This document shows positions 1-15,000 of a DNA stretch of 64,000 nt, one piece after another. The notes below the pieces were generated by a model that was not told the DNA's origin, searched no databases, and saw only the letters and a program-made list of their open reading frames with translations. Made by a program: the position numbers and the translations under genes. Position 1 is the first letter of the stretch. Each line of letters opens with the position of its first letter. Source of the stretch: Planctomyces sp. (GTDB taxonomy: Bacteria; Planctomycetota; Planctomycetia; Planctomycetales; Planctomycetaceae); the NCBI GenBank assembly GCA_005798445.1, contig SYJG01000403.1, positions 40,079 through 104,078 of the forward strand, written 5' to 3'.

Positions 1-3000
1 CGCGGAAGTCGATCAGCAGCGTTCGCGCCAGCGGGTTCGGCGGCGAGCCAGTCAAGGCACCGTTGACCTCCGTCACCACGACACTTCCGTTGCTGCCCAA
101 GATGAGGTTGGCCAAGGAATTCAGATTCGCCTGAATTGTGGCCACTGAGGCGTTCGTGGGGATCCCGATCGCGGCAGTCTGGCTGCCATTGAACGAGAGC
201 CGGAACCGGCTGGTAGTACCATCCACCGAGCCGGAAATTGTCAGCACTTGACGCTCGAAGTTCTGCATCGGGACGAGCGCGTTGCTGGTCACGACCAATT
301 GATTGTTGGCGATGTCGCGATCCTGGAACGCACCGGTGAATCGCACCGAGAACGGCAGCGGGTTCGGCTGGCCGAACTGGAGATTGGCGAGCGGAATATT
401 GACCGCAGCCGTCACGACGACATTGCCCTGCCCCAACGCCGTATCGAACAGGTTCTGCAACTGGCCCACGGTCAGCGTCAGCGGATCAAGTCCCGTTCCA
501 ATGGTCACTCCACCGCAGGTCAGATCGAACTGTCCGCCGAAGATGTTGGCGATCTGCTGGACTTCGTCGCCGTCCAGTTTGGAGGTATCTGCGGTCAAGG
601 CGATGAAATCGCGTCGGCGCAGATTGTTCCCGAACGTCACGCTGATCGGTGTTGTGGGTGGTGCTCCGAATTCTCCGTCGAAGAACGTTCCCGGGGCGAC
701 GCCCGTGGGTCCGCCCGCCGTCACGATGTCGGCCGCGTTCACACCCAGCGCGGCCAAAGCGGTCGTCAGCGCGGTATCCACGTTGGCGGCGGTGTCATTG
801 TAGTTCAGAGCCGCCGTGGTCAGTACTCGCAACACGATGGTGTTGTCGAGGTGCGCGACCGGTGTGGTACCGTTCACGCCACGGCGAACATTGAACGTGA
901 ATTGATCCGGCGTGCTCGACACCCGCATGTCTTCATTGTCAACGCGGATGATGATGATCTGACTCACCGCATCGCCTAACGAGTGAGGCGCCGCGATCGT
1001 TCCGTTGACTCCGCGTGTGACGAAGAGCGTGTTACCCGCCACGGACGTGACGGTCATCTCCTCGGCACCGACCTGAATCGTGAAAGGTCCGGTGGATGGG
1101 AAGCTGGCGCTGCTGGCAACGGTCAACGAGCCGGCTCCGGCAGTGATCCCACCCACATTACTGAGCGTGGATTGGCCCGCGAACGTGCGTGTGTCATCGA
1201 CGGTGATCGTTGTGTCGAGCACGGTGATCGTCGCGCCAACACCGTGTGAATCGACCGTGGTGCCATTCAGTCCGCGAGCGATGATTGTCAGGTGCGTTGC
1301 GTCGAGCACGGTCACGGTCATCTCTTCGCGGTCGATGCGAATCAGGAAGTTGCCCGCAGGGAACAAACTCGTGTCGGCCACGTCGATCGAGGTGGTCGCG
1401 CTGGCCAGAGTTCCGGGGATCAACCCAAAGTTGTTGACCAGCAGCGCGGGAACATCGATCCCCGCATAGACGCCGGCGAAGTTGATCTGAGCCGTTGCCC
1501 CAGGCAAGTTGCCGGCGCTCGAAACGACCACATCGGTCGCCGCGACGTTCGACAACAACTCCAACGTGTCATAGACGCTCAGGATGCCGTCCTGGATTGT
1601 GGTGACGACCGCGCCCGGATCGAAGCCTTTGCGGGACTCGACACCGAAGAACGAGGCCGCACCGCCGTCGAACGACTGCGTCAAGTCGATCGCCGCTCCG
1701 CCGCCAACCATGCCGGAGTTGTTCGCGACCAAGGTCGTCGCATTGGCGTCCGTGAACGGTGCTCCACGGAAGTCGATGAAGAAGGTCGATCCCGAAAGCG
1801 AGCCAATCGTGTTGGTGACCACCACGCTGCCGCCGCCGGCTGTCAGTGTGGTCAACGTCAGGAGCGCTGCCTGGATCGTGGCTGCATTGGCGTTCGACGC
1901 AATCGGAGCGGTCACGCTCCCTGCGCCCGCTCCGTATTGCAGAGTGAACGTTCCAGTGCCGGTGATCTGCAACGTCTGGCGCTCGAAGTTCGCCATTCCG
2001 ACGGCATCGTCAATTTGCAAGACGTTGAGAGGCAGATCGGTGTCTTGCAGCGAGCCGATGAACTGCACGCTCAGCGGAGTTCCCGGCAGCACGCCGCCGC
2101 TCACCACGGCATTGCCGGACCCCAAGACCGTGTCGAACGCCGTCTGCAAGGTTGCGGCCGTGTCGTTGAAGTTGAACACGCCGATCACGACCGGAACACC
2201 CAAAATCGGATGGTTCATCGTCAGCGTGTAAGTTCCCGCCGAAATGTTCGGGATCTGCACAATCTCGTCACCGACCAGCTTGGAGTTATCCGAGGTCACG
2301 TTCACGAAGTCGCGCTGACCCAACACGCCAGTGAAGAGGATGTTGACCGGTGTGGCGATCGTGCCCACGGCACCACCTGGTGTCAAACCCGTCCGTCGGT
2401 TGATTTCAGTCACCGTTCTGCCGAAGAGGTGAGCGGCCGCCGTCGTGCCATTGACCTCGCGAATCACAGTGAAGGTATTGCCGGTCACGTTCGTGACCGT
2501 CATATCTTCGGTGTCGATTCGAATGGTGAAGGGAGTGGTCGGGAAGTTGGCCGCACTGGCGACCGTGAATGAGGTGACGGTCGCGTTGATGGACACATTG
2601 AGCGTGGTTTGGCCGAAGGTGATGATGTCCGTCGCCCCCGCGCCAAAAGTTGTTGCCAGGGCGTTGGTCAATCGCGTATCGACGATCGCAGCCGTGTCGT
2701 TGAAGTTGAGGGACGCTGTGGTCAGCACGCGATAGACGACCGAGTTCGCGTCGTGCTGGATGGGATCCGTGCCGTTGGCTCCGCGGCGAACCGTGAATTG
2801 CGTGGTCCCCACCGTTCCGGTGACGACCAGGTCTTCGTTGTCGATGCGGATGGTGCCGCCGGCCGGGAACGAGCGATTTTCGACGACGTTGATCGTCGCC
2901 GTCAGGTTGGTGATAACGGACGTCGCCGTGTGAGCGGCGAGCAAGGTTCCGTTGCGCTGGCGAAGCACGGTGAGTGTTCCCGGGGCTCCCGCCCCGACTC

Positions 3001-6000
3001 CCGTGACCTCCATCTCTTCGTGATCGATGCGGATGATGTCGTTGACGTTGAATCCGGCCGTATTGGTCACATTCAGAACGGAAGCGCTGAGATCGACATT
3101 ACCAGTCACGGCATCCAGCGTCGTCGTCGTGGGGTTGCTGATGGCCAACGAGACCGTCGTCGTCAGGACTTCGTAAACCGTTGCTGGTGGGTTGGTCGCA
3201 CCGACGGTGTTCATGGCAAAGTGGGTCGTCGCCGTCGTCCCGCCGATGCCGCGCGCCACGTTGGTGAAGCTGTTTGAGCCAGCGAGATGTCCCTGGACCA
3301 ACATCAATTCGTTGTCGATCCGCACGATCATCGGATTCGCGACGGTCGCTGCCCGGAAGCTCGAACCGTCCTGCACGGTGAACGAGGTCGCCCCGGCGGT
3401 CAAATCCGCAGCACCCGCCAGCGCGGTCGTGTCAAAGAAGTTGTTGACGAAGTTCAGCGTGTAGATCGGCGTGACCGTGTCAGAGTAGGACAGGATGTCC
3501 AACGTCTGACGCTCGTCCCGGCTGAGTTGAGCCGGAGCGTTGTAGAAGATCGGGTTGGTCGTCTGGACGCTTCCCAAGCCCGAGATCGACAGCGTGAAGT
3601 TGCTGTCGGGCAGCAGGATCCCCTCGCCAGCGACATGGGGAACGCCGACTCCAGGCACTGGGGTCGTACCGTACAAACCGCGAGTCACCGTCAGGACGTT
3701 GCCGGCAATGCTCGTGACGTCCATCCGTTCGGAGCCGATTTGAATTGTGAACGGCGCGGCCGAGGGCAACTTGCTGGCATCCACAACCGTCACGGTTGCA
3801 GCGCCGGCGGTCGCTGGATTGAGCAGCAGCGTCGGGGCACCCGTGACTTGATCGACGTCCACGCCATTGGCATGCAGGACAGCCGTTGTGCCGTTGACTC
3901 CACGTACCACGTTGAGGGTGGTCCCGCCGCCCGTCACACTAAAGACCGTCATCTGCTCGGCTTCAACCTGGATCGTGAACGGAGCCGCTGGGAACGATGC
4001 GGTGCTGGTGACGACAAACGATGTCACCAAGTCGTCGATGCCGCCGGCGTCATTCATCGTCGTCGCGCCCAAATCGACCAGAGCCACTGAATCGTTGAGC
4101 CCGTGAACCACCGCCGTCGTGCCGTTGGATCCGCGCACGACGGTCAGCTCATTGGCACCTGGGCCGACGCTCGTGACCTGCATCTGCTCGACGCCGATCT
4201 GGATTCGGAAGGGGACCGCCGTCGGCAGGACGCTGGAATCCGTCACCGTGATGACCGTGTCGCCCGCCGCCGCCGCGAAGGCCAACTCCGTCTGCGCGTT
4301 GTATTCCGCGAAGGATTGGAAGTCGTTGCCGATTCCCAATCCCTGGGCATTGGCCGACAACGTCGTCGAGACCAGAGCCGGAATCGCGCCGTTGATGTTT
4401 GTGGTCAACAATTGGAAGACGGTCGCCGGCGGGTTCGTGGTGCCGGGGGTATTGATGGCGAAGTGCGGTGCCGGTGTCGTTCCATGTTGCCCACGGAGCA
4501 GACCGCTGAAGGTCGTCCCGGTGCGGGTGGTCACGAAGATGTCTTCGTTGTCGATCCGCACGAGGAAGTTCGCAGCCGGGAAGCGGTTGGCTTCCGTCGT
4601 GTCCTGCGTGGTGAAGCTCACTGCGGCTGCCGTCAAATCCACCGCTCCCGCCAGCGAGGTGGTGCGCGCAAAGTTGTTGACGAAGCTCAGCGTGTAGGTC
4701 GGGATGCCGGTGTCGGCATAGGAGTAGACATCGACGGTCTGCCGTTCATCGAGGCTGCTGGTGTCTGGCGCGTTGTAGGCCAGCGGCGCGGTTGTTTGGA
4801 CGCTGGTTCCGTTGTCGTACGCCAGCGTGAAGTGTGAATTTGGCAGGAAGATGCCGTCGCCTCGCACATGCGCGGCGGCGATGGTGCCGTTGATGCCACG
4901 AGTCACATTGAGCGTCGTCGCATTGACGATGCTGGTGACGGTCATTTGCTCCGCACCGACTTGAATGGTGTACGGCGTCGCGGTCGGCAACATGCTGGTA
5001 CTGAAGACCGTCATCGACTTCTGGAGCACCGCAGCGCCAACCGCATGGGCCGTCGCTGGCGTTCCATTGACTCCTCGAGTCACATTGAGTGTCGTCGCCC
5101 CGCCGATGCTGGTGACGGTCATGTCCTCGGATCCGACACGAATCGTGAAGGGAGCGGCTGGGAAACTCGCGGTACTCGCCACGTTCAAGACGACGGAGGC
5201 TGCCGTCGGGGCCACGGTCAGCGTGGATTGTCCGACCACCGCCGACAGAAATGTCGGCGAGGATGTCCGTTGGACAACAGCATCTCCGAAAGCATGAGTC
5301 ACCTGGGTCGTCCCGTTCATTCCCCGAACAACGGTGAAAGAGTTGGCCGTCTTGGCGGTGACGGTCATATCCTCGATCCCCACCCGGATCGTGAAGGGAG
5401 CTGCTGGGAAACTGGTGGTACTCGGAACAAATAATGTCGTTCCAAAGTCGGCTTGCAGCGAAGTCGCACCGAGCGACACGATGGCGACCGAATCCGTCGC
5501 GATGTGTGCCGCCGCCGTCGTGCCGTTGGCTCCGCGCGTCACGGTCAACGTGTTGGGGCCGACATTCACGGCCGTGACCTGCATCTGCTCGACGCCGACC
5601 TGAATCAGGAACGGTGTGGTCCTGCCCGCGTAAACGGCTGCGCTGGCGACGGTCAACGTCAGATCGGCCGCCGTTGCGGGAGCGGTCAGTCTCGTCTGGG
5701 CGGTGTACTCGCTGATGGTTTGGACTTCGCTGCCGCTGTCGAAGGCGATCACACCGGTGCCGCCGCGGTTGGGGTCCATCGCCACCAGCCGGCCATCATC
5801 GGTGACGGCGAACAACGTGCGAGCGTACAAACCGGGAATGCCGGCCGCGGTGCTGGCCGCATGGGCCAACTGACCGACTCCGCGAGTCACCGTGAAGACA
5901 TTGCCGGAAACGGCCGTGACCGTGATCAATTCCTGCTCGATCAACATGTCGAACGGGGCCGCCGGCAAGTTGACGTTGGTCACGAGATTCATCGTGATCG

Positions 6001-9000
6001 TCGTGGCGGCTGCCGTGATGGGGCTCGCCAGGCTACCGATTTGTCCCGCGACGTTCTGCGGTCCCAGAGCCAGCCCTTGGAAGCCATTGGTGCTCAGTCC
6101 GGCACCGCCACCGGTCGTGCCGATCGCATCGGGCGAGAAGTCGCGGACGATCGTGGCCACTCCCGTGGCGGAGTTGATCTGGAGCAACTGGCTGCCGCGT
6201 CCCGGCGTCCCTTCGCCACTGGTGACGCCATACAGCGTGCCGCCCGCCGCTTGATCGAACGCCAGGCCGGTGACGTTGCCATGAATACGAAGGCCGGACG
6301 GGTCATCGACGCCGCCGATCGCGGTGATACCAGCGCCCATGAAGGCACCGGGGGTTCCGGAGCTGACGACGGCCGTCATGATCCGCTGCGCGCCTGCATG
6401 TGCGTTGATGGCAGCGGCGACGGTGGCGATGGTGGTCACTGCGGCGGGAGCGTTGAAGTCAAAGTTGTACTCGACCGTCACGACACCGTTGGCGGCCCCA
6501 GTGACTTGCGCGAAATTCGCGGTGCCGTTGACCGCCGTCGTGACCAATCGCACGCCGTTGCCCTGGGTTCCCTGCGCCCGTGTCTGGAAGCTCAGAATGC
6601 CGACCTGGGGGGGGCTTGACCCGTCGAAGAAGCTTCCAGAGCCCGATGCGGGCCTCGTTCCGGCTAATTGGATATCGCCGAGAATTCCAAAGGGCGTGTT
6701 GGCCACGATCTCGGCGCTGCCGTTGGCGGGATTCGCGCGATACAGCTTGGAGTTCCAAGTGAACGCACCGGTGGTCGCGGGAAGTACGGGAATGGTGGCC
6801 GATAAGCCGTTCTCACGCACCGAGTAAAACAGTGAATAATCGGGCTGGCCAGCGACAACATTGCCGAACCCGGTTCGCTGGAACGTGAGCGCATCGACAT
6901 CGTCGGTGTTCGTGGTTTGCTCAAAAATTCGATAGTTCAGGGCGAGTGGCACCACTCCCGAACCGACGGCTGGCGTTCCCGAAGGAACATTGTCGGTGCC
7001 CACCGTCGTGAACACGCTGGTGCCGATGGGGGCACCGGGATCAATCGTCACCAGCCGGCCGGCCGTGCTGTTATTCGTGTCGATCCGCTGGTAGCCGTAC
7101 ATGATTCCGTCGGAACGCATCACGGTATCTTGCAGGAAGTTGGTCGGCGGGCCCGCCAAGCCCAGATCTTCGCTGATCCGCGTGGCTCGATTTCCGTTGA
7201 GCGGATCGGTGGTGGTCAGCACATTCGCCGTGTGCGTGAACAGGACCAAGTCCTGGAAGGTCATCGGCACGATGTGCGTCGCCAGCGAGAATTCGTCCTG
7301 GATGTTCAACAGTCCCAGCGCGGGGTTGGGAACGGAATTGGTCGCATCCATCGCTCCGTGCGGATTGATCGGAGTCCCGTTGGAATCGTAGCCCACGAAG
7401 CCGATATGGTCTTCGATCACGCGATTGATCGAGTTGACCGGCTCCAATCGCACGGCGGTGTTGGTGTTCGCTGCGCCGCCGAACAAAATGGCATTCAACG
7501 CCTGCGGCGATTGCTGGTTGTTGGCTACCGCCAGGTAGTAGGTCGCCGCCGTGGCGGGCAGCTCGATGGAACCAATGAAGCCGTCGAACGTGCCGGCACT
7601 ACCACGAGTCAGATCATCCGAGTCGTTCCCTTGGCCGGCTGCCGCCTGATCGTCAAACACGTTGGATTCACGGCCCACAAAGAGCAACGTCCCCTGCGCG
7701 TCAAACAACGCGATCGTGGTATCCGGCCGCGCGAAACCGTCGGCCCAATCGAGGTCAATCGTCACCGGCCAGTTCTTGCCGCCGTCATTCACGCCGCCAA
7801 TGGCTTGGATGTTCGTGTAGTTCAATTCAAACCGGTAGTAGTCCAGGTCGGCCGCATTCGCCAACCGCCCGCCGATGCTCACGTTGCCGCGGTCGGACGC
7901 CAGCAGGTTGCCGAGGCGTTGTGCTCCACCGATTCCCTGATTGTCGGCCGTCGTCTCCGAGCCTTCGCTGGCCAATGGGCTGTGATACGGCAGGCCGCTC
8001 ACATGGATGCCATTGGTCGCGTAGCGAATGTCGGCGAACTTGACCGCCACGCCGGGCTGCTCGTCACGCTGCCGCAGGCGGATCTGCAATTGGTACTGAC
8101 CGCTGGTCAGACCACCCTTCAGATCGGTCAGGTTGCCGGCTCCGGGGTTGCTGCGGACGCGGATGAAGTAGGTGCCGCCCGTCGGCAGATTGAGTCGCAT
8201 GCCGCCGTCGCGAATGGTCGTGGCGTAGTAGTCCTTGCCCAGTTCCGCGGACTTCTCCAAATTTCGTGGCGTGACCGTGAACGGTGTCAATGTGGCGTTG
8301 TCCTGCGAACGAGCTAAGACATTGCCCGCGGCATTGACCAATTCGATGATCGTGTCCAGCGCGGGATTGACTCGGTCGATGTCGAACCAGACTTCCGTGC
8401 CGGCATCGGCCGTGAATTTGTAGACGTCCACATCGTTGGGAGCGTCTTCCGAAATGGTGCCGTGGATTTCGTATCCCGCGCGGCGATTTTCGTTCGCGCT
8501 CTTGTCGTTCGGCCCCAGGTCTCCCAGGAGCTGCGCCAACGACGGCGTGCTGTTGATATCGGTTCCCGCCGTGAATGCCTTTTCGAGTTCATTGACGACG
8601 ACGACGTTGCGGTCATTCGCGTACTTGTCGAACCGGATCTCATTCCAGTTTCCGGCGGCCGGCGCGGTCGCGTTGCCATCGCCGTTGGTATCACCCACCG
8701 GGAAGCCTGCCGGATTGAGACTGGCCCCGACGGAGTCGTCGAGCAGCGAGGTCATGATGACCGGGAAGCCCGGCGTGCCGACCACCTGCATCGCTCCACC
8801 GACACGATCCGCGACTTCTTGCAGGTCCGTACTGGAACTGCCGATCGCAAATCCGGCCGTGGCACCGAGCAGCTTGACGACCAAGCTCGCGTCCGGAGCA
8901 CTCTGCAGGCGAATTCCGCCAGCCGTGTGGAACTTGTCGGCGGTGATTCTCCCTTGCAGGACATGCACGATGTCGGTGTCGTCCCAAACCGTCTGCGTGG

Positions 9001-12000
9001 CGAGCGCCAACGGGCGAACCGACATGCCCAGGATTGCGCCCAGAGCGAGGTTCGTATTCTCCATGCGGTTGAGCCGTACCAACGGACCTTGGTTTTCGGT
9101 GAACTGCGTGTAGGCGTCGTTGCTGCCGGTGGCTCGGCCCTGATCCACAATGTTCACGGCCTTCAAGGCGTTGGCATCGATGCTGATGACCGAGCCGGAG
9201 TTGTTTTGGAAGACGTTGTTGACGATCACGGGCTGCGCTCCGCGGACAAAGATCACCGCGGAGGCGTTCGATTCACGGTTGCTGCGCGTTCCGCCAGGAC
9301 CGCCGTTGCTGGCTCCGTTCGCATTGAATTCAAAAATCGAGTTGGCGATGCGGCCGGTGGCTTCATGCAATTCGACGGCATTGAAGCTGCCCGAACCGCC
9401 TTCGACCGGAGTCTGTCCGCCGGAGTAGGCAATGTAGGCCTGGTCGAGGCTCAAGCGGCTGTTCAAGCCGAACATCAAGCCGCCCCAATCCGCCGCCGCC
9501 GCCGTGTTGGTCACGACCGTGTTGAAGCCGTCCGTCTGCAAGTCGAACGAACCGCTCGCGCCGCTGTAACGGTCGTCTTTGACCGACGTGAAGATCACCG
9601 GGTTGCCCTCGGTCCCTTCCGCGATCAAGTTTGCCGAGCCACGTTCCGCTTCGATCCGCGCGTTCCCCAGTTTCACGACCACACCTGGGTCGAACTGCAA
9701 GCGTCCACCGGGACGAGCGAAGAGGTTGCCGCCGGTTTGCAACATCGTGGCGACGATCGCACCACCCACCATTGGGTCCGTCGGGTGTGCCGTGATCGAA
9801 AGCTGCGCGCGGGCCGCACTGCCGGCGTTGACGACGGCTTCGATAATGACGTTCGATTGGTTTAACGGCCCGCCAGTGACCTTGACGTTGCCCGGACCGC
9901 CGTACAGCGGCTCCAACACGATCCGGATGGCGTCGGCCGTCGCGTCGAACGGAACAGGTAAGCCGTTGACCAGAATCTGCCCGCCAGTCGGTTGCCCGAG
10001 CAGCGTCAACTGTTGAATGTTGTTCGTGCGAATGAGGCCACCGGCGTTGCCCGCGATCTGCAAGTTTTCGGTCAGCACATAGGTCACGTCGGTCGATTTG
10101 AGCCGCGCGTTGACGGTCAGTTCCTCCAACGGCTGATTCAGTTCGGTGCTGATCCGCACGAACAAACCGTTGACGTTGTTGTTGGCGAACAGGTTGCCGT
10201 GAATGTCCGGGCCGATGCGGCCGTTCGAATCATCGAAGCTGTCGGGCGTGGCTGCGATGGCATGCGCCGCGCTGCGCGTAATCGTGGTGAACGCGATCGT
10301 CGGTCGCTGACTGCGAATGTCGATCGGGTCATAAACATTGAGATTGATGTCCTGTCCGCCGCCGTAGCTCAGGTCCGCTTGGTAGACCGAGTTCAGGTAG
10401 ACCTCGCTGCCCAATCCCGGTGTTCCGGCCAAGTTCATGTCCGAATCGTGGCGGTAGACAATCCCTTCCCAATGTCCCGGAACCGGGCCGGCGGAGGCAC
10501 CGTCGCTGTTGCCGCCCAGAGCGTCGTTGCGGAATGAGGTGAGGTAAACCTTTTTCTCCGACGTACCCAAAACCTGCACGGCTCCGTTTTGCCGATTGAC
10601 ACCAAAACTGGCGGTGCCGACGTCGATGCTCGCCGATTGCAGCTTGAGCACCGCACCCGCGTCGATCATCACGGTGGTCCCTTGCGGGACGTCAAGATTC
10701 CGACCGTCTGCGAGTGTTGCGCCGACATTGTTGACACCCAGCACATACGGCGACGCATCGCTCGCGGTCAGGATGTCGCGATCGGTTCCACCGTTGCCGA
10801 CGATCCGCAGAATGTTGGGGGTCTTGAGCAACGCATTCGAGCCTTGGACATCTAAACCGCCGCTCAACGTGCCATCGGTGTTTAAGGGGATCGCCAAGTC
10901 GATCGTGCCGTTGACAGAGCTGCTGGCAGCGACGGAAACATTGAATGTCGGATCGAACTGAGCGCTGATGGCATTGGTCACAGCGCTCACGACATCGGCC
11001 AGTGTCACCGCAGCCGAAATGTTAATCTGAACCACCGTGGGGCTGACCGTCACGCCGTTTTTGTCGAACTCGAACACTTTGGGCAGGTTCGATCCATCAT
11101 TGATCGTGAAGTACTCGCCGTCGGCGATCGCCGACGGTCCTGCGGTGGGAATCACGATTCGCGAAGCCGCTTTGGCCGAACCCGCCAAGAGGGTGCTGAA
11201 CGGCTTCGTGGCGGTTCCGTCTTGCTGACCGACCGGAGTCGTCGTGGACTTGTCCACATAAATCGTGTTGCCCGCCTCGAACCAGAAGTTGAACGAGCCA
11301 CCGGCGACCTTGTCCGAATCGCCGTCAAACAACGTCGCCGTTGCGTTGTCGATGTCGATGAGCGACGAGGCGGGAGCCGTCGTGAGGTTCAATTGCAGAT
11401 TGTACGCCCCGTCCGACTGCCCGCCGAAACCGGTATCAGCCACCGTCGGATCGTAGGTGGTGTTTCCCTTCGCGGTGACGCCGATGTAGTACGTTCCCGG
11501 CTGCAAATCGATGCCGACGAACGGATCGAATCCGTAGTAGTCGTCGTTTTTCGTGATCACTTCGCGGTTGCCGCCACCCAGCGCGATCGTGGAGTTCGCC
11601 GCGGTGATGCCGGTCAAATCTCCGTTCGCGCCCGTGAAGGAGGCGGACACCAGCAAGCTCGCCGGAGTGCTCGCCGTCAGTGCCGCCACCAACTGCGACG
11701 CCGTGGTGTGATTGCCGACGTTCGGGTTGAGCTTCACCGTGATGGTGTGCCCGCTGACGGAGACCGCCGCGTTGTTCGCTCCGTACGGGCCGACAAAATC
11801 GTCCGTCACGATCACCAATCGAATGTCGTTGCCGAATACGCCGGCGTTGGCCGCCGTGAACGTCAACTGTGTCGCGCCGCTGGTTCCGAAGTCCGATGTG
11901 GCGGTCGCGAACGGATCTCGGAACAACGTCAACGCGGCGTCCAACGGGCTGCTGTTGGGAGTGATCGTCGTCCGTCTGGCGGTAATCTCAGCCGTGAAAT

Positions 12001-15000
12001 GTCCCGCCGTGGTGACATCGAATCGGTAGAGATCAATATCCGTTGAATGTTTCGGGTAGCTGTGCAGCAGATGGGTGATGTCATGATCGCCGGAGGGAGT
12101 CTCCGGGTCTGGTCCGCCGCCGTTGCCGTCCATGAACGAGCGCAAGTCCGACGTGTGACCCAATCCGATGGCGTGGCCGATTTCGTGGAAGGCGACTCCC
12201 ATCCATCCGCCGTCGTAGCTGTTGTCGTTTCCGTTCTGGATGGCGTTGATGATGATCGACGAGATGCCGGCCACCGCGTTGACGGGCAGGGTCGGATCAG
12301 CGGCGCGAATATCACCGCTCGCGATCGACAGTCCCGAATTGGCCGTCTCGACGTATTGCGAACCGGTGTACCGGCTGAAGGTCTCGAAAATGAATCGCGT
12401 GAGATCCTTCTGAACTTCGGAAATCTGATTGCTGACCGGCTGGCCCAGCACGGAGCCGTAAATTCTTGGGAAGAAATACGGGATGACCGGGATCCCGCCG
12501 GGAACGGCCGGATTACCGAGGTTCCCTTGTCCGTGAGATTCCACGGGAAGGGTCCGGTGTCCCGGTTCGTCATCCGTACCCGGAGGCGAAGGGACCGCGA
12601 TCGCACTGGCGTTGCTGATGACCGACGAGATACTCGTGCCCGCTGCATCCAACGTCCCGATGTTCGTGGCCGTCGAGTACGCGCTGTTGTTGTCGCTGCC
12701 CACCGCGGCATTCAGGACATCGAAGTTGATCCGATAGGAACCGGTTGTGGTTCCTCCAGCCGCGGGACTGGCTGGGTTAAAGGCATAAGTGTTTCCGACA
12801 CTGGAGACTCCCAGGTAGTAAGTCCCAGCCGGCAAAGCGCCAGTCGAACTCAGCGAGTCGACTAGGCCCGGTCCTTGATTCAAGTTGGTCGTGGCAATCA
12901 AGGCTCCGTTGCTGTCAAAGAGCTTTAGCAATGTGTCCGTGCCAGAATTTGGCGTCACGGCCACCATCAAGACATCCGGGGCAGATAACTCGAAGCGATA
13001 CAAATCGACGTCGTTTGCGCCCGCACCGTTGTCACCGAGAAACGCCGTTGTGGCGAAGGAATGCCCGCCCGCAATGGGATTGGAGAACAGATTCCCCAAG
13101 CGGACCGCTGTCGCGAGTGTCGAGTCCACTTCTTGCGATGTGCCGAGTTGCAGCTTGTAGGTCGCCGTCGGGAAGTTCGCGCCGAAATCAAGCACCGCAG
13201 TGTTGTGGACGTTGTCGTAAACGACAGACGTTGGAATGCGGACGGTGTCGTCCGTCGGACTCGAAGTCCCTTTTGTGTCCACCAACTGATAGTAGCGCGG
13301 ATCGGTGGCCTGCGAATTCGTCAGCTCGTCCTGATTGAAATAGACGTTGACCAAGTTCCCGCGCTGAGAGATCCCGCCTGCCGTTACGGACATCGCGGTG
13401 GCCAAAGTTTGCGACAAAGTCAAACGTGCGTCGAATGCGTTGCCGCGTACCGTCACGACGTTGCTGGCCGAAATCGCGGTGACTCCGCGCATTGCGGCGG
13501 TCTGCGAATTGATCGCGTCACGAATCTTCGTCGCGATCTGCGCGGCCGTGTCGGTGGAGAGGTAATCAACAGGCGTGTTTCCTGCTCGGACTGTTCCGGG
13601 CGCTTCGACCGATGCATTGTTCAATTCGAACGCGAACAGGTTCGGTGTGAGGAGCGTCGAGAGCGTACCGGGATCGACCAATAGCGTGTCGCCATCCCTG
13701 ACATTGGCGGCATTCACGACCGTCAGCAATTGGTCGCGCACGACCGGCTGCGGGACGACCGAAGTGACTTGGGCTCCCAAATCCAACGTGAAGGTCAAGC
13801 GCGTGTCCGCGCCATTGTTGACGAATTCGCCGCCACCGTTGGTCAACGGATTGGCTCCGGCTCCGACCACTTGAATGCGGTATTGATCGTTGTTGAGTGA
13901 TTCCGCGAAGCGATAGATCACGTTGCGCGAACTGCCAGATTGCAAATCGCGATAGCCGGGAGTCAGCAACTGATCGGCACCAGAGAGTTGCAACAACGTG
14001 CCGTCCGGCATCGTGGAAAGACTGGTGGTATTCGTCCCGAAAGCCACCGACGGGATGATCAGAACGTTGGCTTTCGTATCGCTCGTCAGCGCGGTGATCA
14101 AATCGGAAGCGCGCGTCGGGCTGGTCGCGTTGATGTTCAACGTGACTTCGATCCTGTAGGAGGGATCCAGCAGAACGGGATTGCTCGCTGGGGGAAAGTT
14201 GATGTTGCCAACGACGTTGATCAAGGGGGCTCGCGATGCGGCACCCAAGTCGCGTCGCACAAATTGGAGCGAAAGATGATTCCCGGCGAGTCCCGTCACA
14301 TTGGCCGAATTGGCCTGAAACTGCATGTTGAAGCCAGCGCCCGCGCCGAAGTTCGAGAGTGCGGACGCGGCATCCGCTCCGGTCAATGTGAACGACGATC
14401 CGTTGGTAATGCCCGCCAAGCTGGTCGTGCCAGCGCCGAAAACGAGTTCGGCGGTCAACAGCGTCTTCGCCGTCGCGTCGGTTTGTAGGAAGATCATCAA
14501 ACCGTTGCCCGTGGTCGGAGTCGTCGCGTTGCTGTTCAACGTCAACGTGATGGTGCCGGGAACGCTGGCGATCGTCGGTAGTCCATTCGGTCCGCGATCC
14601 GCTTTGTTCACGATCAGTGTCGTGCCGTTTTCAGCGACACCCAACCGAGCAGTGCCGACGCGCAGGACTACCGCTCCACCCGAACCGAAGTCGGTCACGG
14701 TTGAGGCAGATCGGAAGCCGCCGTCATGACCGGCTCCGTAAATCTGGATCGCACCGAAACTAGTGGTGTCCAGCGTTTGACCGGGGCTGAACTGGAACAA
14801 CAGTTCGCGCGGCATCTCGTTCAAAGTGGTGCCGTCGGCGAGAAACAATCCGCCATTGGGCGTCACCGAAACGAAGCTCGGTGGCGTGAGCACCATGCGC
14901 GGCTCAAGCCCTTCGGCGTGAGCGCCGACAACGATTGGGCCGCGCAGCATCTTCTGATGCTGTTGCGGGCTGAGTCGTTTCAGGCGGCGTTTTGAGAAGC

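Noticed and set aside
248-14995. Many long plus-strand ORFs (e.g. 1292-2572, 6917-8317, 8462-9865, 11222-12046)
   Set aside because: They are Arg/His/Val-rich shadow translations antisense to the giant minus-strand gene; they lack domains, signal peptides and coherent spacing.
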